In this document: positions 34,043 to 40,393 of the stretch, piece after piece
Position numbering within the stretch: position 1 is the stretch's first letter
How the letters are laid out: every line of letters starts with the position of its first letter
Assembly (NCBI RefSeq): GCF_003583405.1
Contig: NZ_QXEC01000015.1
Location: 88,205-152,204, forward strand
Source: Micromonospora radicis
Lineage (GTDB): Bacteria > Actinomycetota > Actinomycetes > Mycobacteriales > Micromonosporaceae
Direction of reading: 5' to 3'
Length of the DNA: 64,000 bases
Notes under the pieces: generated by a model
The model's database searches: none
Seen by the model: the letters and a program-made list of their open reading frames with translations, nothing else
Told to the model about the DNA's origin: nothing
Program-made: the position numbers and the translations under genes

Positions 34043-35716
34043 CTACACGTGCCGACGGCTCTGCACGATCCGGAACCGGTTGGCCACGTACGCCCCGTCG
34101 GTCAACGCCGCGTTCGCCGCCGCGTTGGCCCCGCTGCCGTGGAAGTCGGAGAAGGCCGCCGACTGGTTCACGAAGACCCCGCCGGTGAGGTTGCTGGACA
34201 GGTGCACCCCGACCTCGATGGCGGCGGTCTCGGTGGCCGCCAGCACCGCCTCGTCGGTGGAGTAGACCCCGGCGGTCAACGCGCCCTTCTCTCCCACGGT
34301 GGCCCGCATGATCTCCAGGCTGTGCGCCGTGGAGTCGGTGGCGATGGCGAAGGAAATCGGCCCGAACCACTCCCGCGCGTAGGTCGCGGTGTCACCCGCG
34401 TCCAGCTTGACGACGGTCGGCGTACGCACGACGGCGCCGGGGAAGGCCGGGTGCTCGACGGTACGGGACTCCAGAACCGGCTCGCCGACCTTGGTGACCT
34501 CGTCGAGCCGGTCCAGTACGCCGTCGTTGACGATCGCACCGATCAGCTCGACGCTGCGGGCCGGGTCGGCGGTCAGTTTGCCGACGGCGGCGGCGATGCC
34601 GGCCGCCACCTCGTCGAAGCTCTTGTGACCCTGGTCGGTGTCGATGCCGTCGCGCGGGATCAGGATGTTCTGCGAGGTGGTGCACATCTGGCCGCTGTAG
34701 AGGCTGAGCGTGAAGCCCAGGTTGCGGCACATCCCGGCGAAGTCGTCGGTGGAGTCGATCACCACCGGGTTGAGGCCGGCCTTCTCCGTGTAGACGGTCG
34801 CCTGCCGGGCGTTGGCCTCCAGCCAGTCGCCGTACTCGGTGGAGCCGGTGAAGTCGACGATCTTGATGCCGGGGTGCAGGGCCAGCGTGCTGGCCAGCTT
34901 CTCGTCGGCGGCCTCCGGGGCGAGCAGCACCAGGTTCGGGTCGAAGCCGGCCTCGGTGAGCACCTCGCGGGCGTACCGCACGGTGATGGCCAGCGGCAGC
35001 ACGGCGCCCGGGTGCGGCTTGACCACCACCGGGTTGCCGGTGACCAGGGAGGCGAACAGACCCGGGTACGAGTTCCAGGTCGGGAAGGTGTTGCAGCCGA
35101 CCACCAGGGCGACGCCCCGGGGCACCACGTGGAACGTCTTGGTCATCCGCAGCGGGTCGCCCTTGCCGGCGGGCTTCTCCCAGCCGGCGGTGCCCGGGTG
35201 CCGGGTCATCTCCGCGTACCCGTAGGCGACCGCCTCCAGGGCCCGGTCGAGGGCGTGCGCGCCGCCGGCCTGGAACGCCATCACGAAGGCCTGGCCGCTG
35301 GTGAACTGCACCGCGTTGGCCAGCTCGAAGACGTGCTTGTGCAGCCGGTCCAGGATCTCCAGGCAGACCCCCGCGCGGGTCTGCGGGCCGGCGTCACGCC
35401 AGGCCGGCAACGCGGCGGACGCGGCGGCGACCAACTGGTCGGCGGTGGCGTGCGGGTAGGTCACGTTCAGCTCGACGCCGAACGGGCTGCGCTCGGTGGC
35501 GATCCACTGGCCGTCGGTCGGCTGGTCGAGCGGGAAGTTCCCGCCCAGGTACGCCTCGAAGGCGGCCTTGCCGTCGGCCGCCGCGGTCTCGCCGTACACC
35601 CGAGGGCTCGGTGATTCCGGGTAGGCGGACCAGTACCCCCGCTCCGTGATCGCGGTCAGCGCGCGGTTGAGGGTGTCGGCGTGCCTGTCGTAGTGGGGGT
35701 GCGGGGTGTCCGTCAT
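34043..35716 (-). CDS. paaN: Phenylacetate degradation protein PaaN (aldehyde dehydrogenase family)
   Basis: The protein is about 557 aa. It has the aldehyde dehydrogenase fold with VALVVGCNTFPTWNSYPGLF, the nucleotide loop IVDFTGSTEYGDWLE and the catalytic cysteine in LYSGQMCTTSQNILI. Length and N-terminus fit the shorter actinobacterial PaaN type, which acts on the ring-opened CoA ester in phenylacetate degradation. The other paa genes are not in this window, so a different aldehyde substrate is possible. The ATG at 35716 has a CATGAT box 7 bases upstream; an ATG at 35728 is the alternative. Confidence 0.85.
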   Translation of the reverse strand: MTDTPHPHYDRHADTLNRALTAITERGYWSAYPESPSPRVYGETAAADGKAAFEAYLGGNFPLDQPTDGQWIATERSPFGVELNVTYPHATADQLVAAASAALPAWRDAGPQTRAGVCLEILDRLHKHVFELANAVQFTSGQAFVMAFQAGGAHALDRALEAVAYGYAEMTRHPGTAGWEKPAGKGDPLRMTKTFHVVPRGVALVVGCNTFPTWNSYPGLFASLVTGNPVVVKPHPGAVLPLAITVRYAREVLTEAGFDPNLVLLAPEAADEKLASTLALHPGIKIVDFTGSTEYGDWLEANARQATVYTEKAGLNPVVIDSTDDFAGMCRNLGFTLSLYSGQMCTTSQNILIPRDGIDTDQGHKSFDEVAAGIAAAVGKLTADPARSVELIGAIVNDGVLDRLDEVTKVGEPVLESRTVEHPAFPGAVVRTPTVVKLDAGDTATYAREWFGPISFAIATDSTAHSLEIMRATVGEKGALTAGVYSTDEAVLAATETAAIEVGVHLSSNLTGGVFVNQSAAFSDFHGSGANAAANAALTDGAYVANRFRIVQSRRHV

Positions 35717-35845
35717 GCCCGCCATCATGCAACAGGAAGCCCCGCGATCAGTAGGGGCGTGTCACAACTCAGATCGCCGACCGCCGGTCCGTCCAGACTT
35801 CACCCACCTGGAATCCGAGCTGCCCGTTGCCCGTTCTCTCGTCCG

Positions 35846-36865
35846 TCACAGCTCCAGTTGCCAGTTGCCCCACCGGTCCCGCGCCCGGAAACCGAGCTGC
35901 TCGTTGATGGCGATCATGTGGTTGTTGCTCGCCGCGTTGAAGGTGTCGATCGCGCGTACGGCGGGTTCGTGGGCGAGCAGGTGACGCAGATTCTCGATCT
36001 TGGCGAGCAGGCCGAGGCGGCGCCCGCGGTGGTCGGGGTCGACGATGGTGATCTGCTGGAAGGCGTGCCAGTCGGCGGACGCGCCGACGTCCAGCAGGGT
36101 CCAGGCGACCAGCCGGCCGGACGCCTGGTGGCGTACCCCGGCGTGGTAGCGCCGCTTGCCGCGCGCCGCCAACGCCAGTTCGGCACCGCGTACCCGCTCG
36201 GCGTCGACCTGCTCCGGTTCCCAGTCGAGGTCGCCCATCGGCGCGTCAACCACCAGCCGGCCGTCCAGGTACGCCACGTCGGCGACGAACTCGTCCGGCG
36301 TGGCGCCCCGCCAGAACACCACCTCGTACCCGGCCGCCCGGGCGCGGGCCTCGGCCAGCAGCGAGTCGAGTCGCCGCTGGTCGAGTCCGGTGGTGTCCAG
36401 TCGCCGCCGCACGTCGACCAGCGCGTTGGCCGCACCGGTGGCGGCCGCGAACGCCGTGGCGGGCGACGGGCGGTCCGGCTCGCCGGGCAGATGCTCCGGG
36501 CCCATCGCGGTCACCCGTTTACGCCCGCGTTCGCGCAGCGCGACGCGGCCGTGTTCGAACAGCGCCCGCCCGACGCTCCGACGCCGGTACCCGGGATGGA
36601 CGACCAGGTCGGCGGAGGCGTTCTCGGCGTTGTCGAGCTGCGGCAGGTCCAGCAGGAGATAACCGGCCGGCACGCCGTCGAGGTGGGCCAGCAGGGCGAC
36701 CGGTTCGTGGCCGGGCATCGGCTGGCGGAACACCGCCCGGAAGCGCCGCCCGCAGAACGGCGGGTAGTCGGGCAGGTCGGCGGCGACCCAGGCGGCGCCG
36801 ACCTGGTACGCCTGCTCGATGGCCGCCTCGTCGGCGGCGCCGAAGGGGGTGATGGTGACGGTCAT
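35846..36865 (-). CDS. Double-GNAT acetyltransferase
   Basis: The protein is about 339 aa with two GNAT halves: DLVVHPGYRRRSVGRALFEHG (about 85-105) and TIVDPDHRGRRLGLLAKIENL (about 270-290), ending in NHMIAINEQLGFRARDRW. This pattern is common in Streptomyces-type regulators of unknown substrate. The ATG at 36865 has CACGCT 6 bases upstream, suggesting its own leaderless promoter independent of the RNA element just upstream. Confidence 0.83.
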   Translation of the reverse strand: MTVTITPFGAADEAAIEQAYQVGAAWVAADLPDYPPFCGRRFRAVFRQPMPGHEPVALLAHLDGVPAGYLLLDLPQLDNAENASADLVVHPGYRRRSVGRALFEHGRVALRERGRKRVTAMGPEHLPGEPDRPSPATAFAAATGAANALVDVRRRLDTTGLDQRRLDSLLAEARARAAGYEVVFWRGATPDEFVADVAYLDGRLVVDAPMGDLDWEPEQVDAERVRGAELALAARGKRRYHAGVRHQASGRLVAWTLLDVGASADWHAFQQITIVDPDHRGRRLGLLAKIENLRHLLAHEPAVRAIDTFNAASNNHMIAINEQLGFRARDRWGNWQLEL

Positions 36866-36890
36866 GCCCGCAGCGTGCGGCACGAACAGG

Positions 36891-36925
36891 CGAGCGGGCC
36901 AGCGATTTTCTCGCTGGCCCGCTCG
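36891..36925 (-). terminator. 15-bp perfect hairpin ending the candidate small RNA
   Basis: CGAGCGGGCCAGCGA (36891-36905) and TCGCTGGCCCGCTCG (36911-36925) pair perfectly with a 5-base loop (GAAAA on the minus strand). It is 10 bases downstream of the structured element on the minus strand and 25 bases before the GNAT start. Confidence 0.75.
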
Positions 36926-37010
36926 GACGCTTGGTCGGGAGGGTCGATCGCACAACGCCTCCGGCGTTGGGTCGTACAGACTGAAAGTCTACGGCGAAAC
37001 GCCCTCCCGC
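36891..37010 (-). ncRNA. Candidate structured small RNA, about 120 nt
   Basis: On the minus strand a compact three-way junction spans 37009-36936. The outer helix is 8 bp (37002-37009 with 36936-36943). One arm is a 7-bp hairpin (36953-36959 with 36963-36969). The other arm has 5 bp (36971-36975 with 36991-36995) plus 5 bp (36978-36982 with 36986-36990) separated by a 2-base bulge. A 15-bp terminator-like hairpin follows. A promoter (TTGACG-17-GAAGAT) puts the start at about 37010, the first base of the outer helix. No protein frame with family likeness covers it. It could be a free small RNA or an attenuating 5' leader of the GNAT gene; the GNAT gene's own -10 box favours the former. Confidence 0.6.
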
Positions 37011-37017
37011 ACGGAGC

Positions 37018-37046
37018 ATCTTCCGCTGCCCGGTTCCCGCCGTCAA
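37018..37046 (-). promoter_or_regulatory. Promoter of the candidate small RNA
   Basis: On the minus strand -35 TTGACG (37041-37046) and -10 GAAGAT (37018-37023) are separated by exactly 17 bases. The predicted transcription start, 7-8 bases downstream, is at about 37010. Confidence 0.55.
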
Positions 37047-37050
37047 GTCA

Positions 37051-37089
37051 CCGGGCGCGTGTTTTCGACATTTTCCAGGAAACGCCCGG
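37051..37089 (-). terminator. Imperfect terminator hairpin after thrC
   Basis: CCGGGCG (37051-37057) with CGCCCGG (37083-37089), plus TTTTC (37062-37066) with GGAAA (37078-37082), form a bulged stem about 105 bases downstream of the thrC stop. It separates thrC from the small RNA promoter. Confidence 0.5.
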
Positions 37090-37194
37090 CCCACCGTTCC
37101 ACCGCGATGGCACTTGATCCATTCCGGCCCGGACACCGCCGTTCCACCGGACCGTTCCCGATCCGCGCCACCGGGGCTGCGTCGGCGGCGCAGG

Positions 37195-38481
37195 TCAGCC
37201 GAGCAGACCGGCGTCGCGGGCGGCCCGCAGCGACGGCTTGATCCGGTGGGTCGGCCCCACCTGGCCGGCCACCGCGTCGAGCGTCTTGAGCCCCTCGCCG
37301 GTGTTGAACACCACCGTCTCGGCGCTCGGGTCGAGCCGGCCGGACTCGACCAGCTTGCGCAGCACCGCCACGGTCACCCCGCCGGCCGTCTCGGCGAACA
37401 CCCCGGTGGTACGCGCCAGCAGCCGCACCCCGGCCCGGATCTCGTCGTCGTCGACGTACTCCATCCAACCGCCGGTACGGCGCACCGCCTCCAGCGCGTA
37501 GAGGCCGGCGGCGGGGTCGCCGATGTTCAACGACTTCGCGATCCCGGTGGGCTTGACCGGGGTGATGGTGTCGGTCCCCGCGTGCAGGGCGGTGGCGATC
37601 GGGTTGCAGCCGGCCGACTGGGCGCCGAACACCTTCCAGCCGCCGGCCGGCGCCTCGACCAGCCCGATCTCGACCAACTCGCTGAACGCCTTGTCAATCT
37701 TGGTGAGCAGCTCACCGGAGGCCATCGGGATGACCACCTGGGCGGGGATCCGCCAGCCGAGCTGCTCGGCGACCTCGTAGCCGAGCGTCTTGGAACCCTC
37801 CGCGTAGTACGGCCGCACATTGACGTTGACGAACGCGGTGTCCTCGAACTCGTCGGTCTCCACCAGTTCGCCACAGAGCCGGTTCACGTCGTCGTACGAG
37901 CCGTCGATGGCGACCAGTTCGCCGCCGTAGACGGCCGTGGTCACCACCTTGCCCTGCTCCAGGTCGCTGGGGATGAAGACCACCGAGGGCGCGCCCACCC
38001 GGGCCGCGTGGGCGGCCACCGAGTTGGCCAGGTTCCCGGTGGAGGCGCAGGCGAACCGGGAGAAGCCGAGCGACCGGGCGGCGGTCAGCGCCACCGACAC
38101 CACCCGGTCCTTGAACGAGTGGGTGGGGTTGGCGCTGTCGTCCTTGACCCAGAGCGCGGCGGTGATGCCCAGTTCGGCGGCGAGCCGGTCGGCGGCCACC
38201 AGCGGGGTGAACCCGGGATCCAGGGTGACCCGGGTGGCCGGGTCCTGTCCCGCGGGCAACAGGGCGGCGTACCGCCAGAGGTTGCGCGGACCGGCCTCGA
38301 TCTGCTCCCGGGTGACCGCGGCCAGGGCGGCCGGGTCGTAGTCGACCTCCAGCGGGCCGAAACACTCGTAACAGGCGTGCTGGGCGGCGAGCGGGTAGCG
38401 GGCCGAACAGGCGCGGCAGACCAGGGCGCGGGCTGGACTGGCGGCGGTGTCGATTCCGGACGGGGCGAGCGTCGACGTCAT
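37195..38481 (-). CDS. thrC: Threonine synthase
   Basis: The 428-aa protein starts with a zinc-ribbon-like region (LVCRACSARYPLAAQHACYECF) and then the PLP fold: PTHSFKDRVVSVAL holds the PLP lysine, and CASTGNLANSVAAHAA the phosphate-binding loop. It converts O-phosphohomoserine to threonine, with PLP. The ATG at 38481 follows AGAGGA by 8 bases. This Shine-Dalgarno sequence overlaps the closing helix of a SAM-I riboswitch that occupies the whole 5' leader, so translation is expected to be lower when SAM is abundant. The gene is monocistronic here. Confidence 0.95.
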   Translation of the reverse strand: MTSTLAPSGIDTAASPARALVCRACSARYPLAAQHACYECFGPLEVDYDPAALAAVTREQIEAGPRNLWRYAALLPAGQDPATRVTLDPGFTPLVAADRLAAELGITAALWVKDDSANPTHSFKDRVVSVALTAARSLGFSRFACASTGNLANSVAAHAARVGAPSVVFIPSDLEQGKVVTTAVYGGELVAIDGSYDDVNRLCGELVETDEFEDTAFVNVNVRPYYAEGSKTLGYEVAEQLGWRIPAQVVIPMASGELLTKIDKAFSELVEIGLVEAPAGGWKVFGAQSAGCNPIATALHAGTDTITPVKPTGIAKSLNIGDPAAGLYALEAVRRTGGWMEYVDDDEIRAGVRLLARTTGVFAETAGGVTVAVLRKLVESGRLDPSAETVVFNTGEGLKTLDAVAGQVGPTHRIKPSLRAARDAGLLG

Positions 38482-38492
38482 GTCGAAGTCCT

Positions 38493-38624
38493 CTCATCTT
38501 TCCCCGCATCGCACCTTGCGGCGGGGACGGAATTGGCACCTGCCCCGCCGAACGCTCAACGGTGAGCGCGCAGGGTGGTTGCCGGGGCGTCGTCGGGCCG
38601 TATCCCTCAGCCCCTCTGGATGAG
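38493..38624 (-). ncRNA. SAM-I (S-box) riboswitch upstream of thrC
   Basis: On the minus strand the element has the full S-box core: P1 CTCATC (38619-38624) with GATGAG (38493-38498), then CAGAGGGGCTGAGGGA, CGGCCCGACGACG, CCCCGGCAACC, later GGTGCCAATTCC, a P4 stem (CCCCGC/GCGGGG) and AAAGATGAG. The 3' strand of P1 overlaps the first bases of the thrC ribosome site (AGAGG, 38490-38494), so the ligand-bound form should hide it: a translational off switch. There is no terminator hairpin after the aptamer. Confidence 0.93.
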
Positions 38625-38643
38625 GTATGCAGTTGTGCCGTCG

Positions 38644-38649
38644 AGTCTA
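38644..38649 (-). promoter_or_regulatory. -10 box of thrC
   Basis: TAGACT on the minus strand lies 19 bases before the first base of the SAM riboswitch, so transcription would start at about 38637. Confidence 0.5.
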
Positions 38650-38753
38650 GGCAACTCCGGCGCGTCCGTCGCCGGTCGATCTCAGCCTGTGAGCGAATCC
38701 TCAGCAACGCCCGCGCGCGGGCCCACCGGGACCGGACCGGCCGCCGGTCGCGC

Positions 38754-38808
38754 TCGACCCCGGATCGGGTGGCATCAGCGCCGCCGGACGCCCCCGATCC
38801 GGGGTCGA
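38754..38808 (-). terminator. 16-bp hairpin terminator after doxX
   Basis: TCGACCCCGGATCGGG (38754-38769) pairs perfectly with CCCGATCCGGGGTCGA (38793-38808) around a 23-base GC-rich loop. It lies 48 bases after the doxX stop and insulates doxX from the thrC promoter. Confidence 0.85.
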
Positions 38809-38855
38809 ACACGATCAAGGCTGCCGTGGGCGTCGGCCCGACCGGCAGCGGGCGG

Positions 38856-39305
38856 TCAGGCCGGCACGGACCGGCGTTCACCGGCGTCGACGTCGACCGC
38901 GCCGACGCCCCGGTGCCGGCGCAGATTGTCCAGCGCCCAGCTGCCCGGGCCGAGCACCGCGATCAGCAGGAACGACCAGCAGAAGAGCACCGACAGCTCG
39001 CCGTGGTTGCGCAGCGGCAGCAGCGCCTCGGGCTGGTGCACCACGAAGTACGCGTACGCCATCGAGCCCGACGCGATCAGCGCGGCGGGACGGGTGAGCA
39101 GGCCGACGAGCACCAGGGCGCCGCAGACCGCCTGGATCAACGCCGCCCACCAGCCCGGCCACTGGCCGAGCGGCACGGGTTCACCGGTGCCCCGGCTGCC
39201 GCCGAACACGCCGAACAGGGAAGCCAGGCCGTGACAGAGAAACAGCAGGCCGATAACCATGCGGAACAGGGACAGAGCCGGCCCGCCGAACCGGTCAGCA
39301 CGCAT
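38856..39305 (-). CDS. DoxX family membrane protein
   Basis: The protein is about 149 aa with four helices and the DoxX pattern (ALSLFRMVIGLLFLCHGLAS at the start, PAALIASGSMAYAYFVVHQP in the middle, GELSVLFCWSFLLIAVLGPG near the end). DoxX-like proteins associate with redox or sulfur-related membrane complexes; the role is unknown here. The ATG at 39305 has GAGGAGG 7 bases upstream, so the 23-residue extension is rejected. A LacI-type palindrome lies about 80 bases upstream. Confidence 0.85.
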   Translation of the reverse strand: MRADRFGGPALSLFRMVIGLLFLCHGLASLFGVFGGSRGTGEPVPLGQWPGWWAALIQAVCGALVLVGLLTRPAALIASGSMAYAYFVVHQPEALLPLRNHGELSVLFCWSFLLIAVLGPGSWALDNLRRHRGVGAVDVDAGERRSVPA

Positions 39306-39384
39306 TCCGGTACCTCCTCGCAGATTGGTGGTGGCATCCAGAATGCGAGAAGTCATAGATAGTTGTCGATGCAATCTCTCCCTG

Positions 39385-39398
39385 TGGGAACGCTCCCA
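39385..39398. promoter_or_regulatory. LacI-family (CebR-like) operator candidate
   Basis: TGGGAACGCTCCCA differs by one base from TGGGAGCGCTCCCA, the streptomycete CebR site. It lies between the ABC operon terminator and doxX, about 80 bases upstream of the doxX ATG. No LacI-type regulator gene is in the window. Confidence 0.45.
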
Positions 39399-39421
39399 TG
39401 CCTCACTCTACCGACCCGAAA

Positions 39422-39475
39422 CGAGATCCTGGTACGAAGCCGCCCGTCGATGGGCCGTTTCGTACCAGGATCTCG
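39422..39475 (-). terminator. 17-bp hairpin terminator of the hydrolase-ABC operon
   Basis: CGAGATCCTGGTACGAA (39422-39438) and TTCGTACCAGGATCTCG (39459-39475) are perfectly complementary around a 20-base loop. It begins 16 bases after the permease stop codon. Confidence 0.9.
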
Positions 39476-39490
39476 CGGGGCGGGTGGTCG

Positions 39491-40393
39491 CTAGGAGACG
39501 ACGTCCTTGCGGGTGAAGCGCCAGAAGGCGAGCCCCCAGAAGAGCGTGGCGTAACAGATCGCGGAGACTGCGCCGCGGACGATGTCGTCGGTCTGCACCG
39601 GCGTGGAGAGCAGCCCGAGCCAGGCGTTGCTGAAGTGGGTCGGCAGGAACGACCGGATCGCACCGAGCGCGGTGATCTGGTCGAGGATGCTGGACAGGAT
39701 CCAGAGCAGCACCGCGCCGCCCACCGCGCCCAGCGCCGCGTCCGTGATCACCGAGAGCAGGAACGCCAGGCCGGCGACGACCAGCAGGACCACGGCCAGG
39801 TAGCCGAGCACCGCCAGCAACCGCAGCAGCCCCTCGCCCGGTTCCAACTGCGCGGCCACCGTGCTGCGCAACGGTGACCAGCCGTACCGGAGGGTGCCGA
39901 TCAGCAGGGCCGTGCCGGCGAGCAGCACCAACGCCAACGCCGAGTAGGTGAGCGCGACCAGCAGCTTCACCGCGAGCAGCCGGGCCCGGGGCACCGGGAT
40001 CGCCAGCAGGTACCGCAGGCTGCCCCAGCTCGCCTCGCTGGCCACCGTGTCGCCGCAGAACAGTGCCACCACCACGACCAGCAGGAACGACGCCGACACG
40101 AAGATGGTGAACAGGGTGAAGTTCAGCCCGCCGGAGGTGGCGAAGGAGACCAGGCTGCCGAACTCGCCCCGGCCGTTGTCGTCGTCCCCGGTGTCGAACT
40201 GGAAGGCGATCAGGATGATCAACGGCAGCAGCACCATGAAGCCGAGCGCCAGCTGGGTACGCCGCCGCGACGCCTGCCGGCGGAACTCCGCGGCGAACGG
40301 CAGCGTCCGGGCCGGCCGGTAGCCGGCGGCCGCGCCGGAGGGCGCGACGTCGGTCGTACGCCGAGTCGGCTCGACAGTCGATTCCGACATCAC
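39491..40393 (-). CDS. ABC transporter permease (ABC-2 type)
   Basis: The 300-aa protein has six hydrophobic helices (FMVLLPLIILIAFQF; FTIFVSASFLLVVVVALFCG; LLVALTYSALALVLLAGTAL and others) and an ABC2_membrane-like layout with a large extracytoplasmic loop after the first helix. It overlaps the upstream gene's stop by 4 bases (ATGA), so it is the membrane partner of that gene's ATPase domain. It is an exporter subunit; the cargo is unknown. Confidence 0.87.
   Translation of the reverse strand: MMSESTVEPTRRTTDVAPSGAAAGYRPARTLPFAAEFRRQASRRRTQLALGFMVLLPLIILIAFQFDTGDDDNGRGEFGSLVSFATSGGLNFTLFTIFVSASFLLVVVVALFCGDTVASEASWGSLRYLLAIPVPRARLLAVKLLVALTYSALALVLLAGTALLIGTLRYGWSPLRSTVAAQLEPGEGLLRLLAVLGYLAVVLLVVAGLAFLLSVITDAALGAVGGAVLLWILSSILDQITALGAIRSFLPTHFSNAWLGLLSTPVQTDDIVRGAVSAICYATLFWGLAFWRFTRKDVVS

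Noticed and set aside
36936..37009. tRNA-Phe-like gene (74-base cloverleaf-like region with CTGAAAG loop)
   Set aside because: The stem next to the loop is broken, there is no GTTCRA T-arm and no CCA-type end. It fits a three-way junction RNA on the other strand better.
38793..38812. tRNA T-arm (GTTCGACCCC on the minus strand)
   Set aside because: It is one arm of the perfect 16-bp terminator hairpin after doxX; no other tRNA parts are present.
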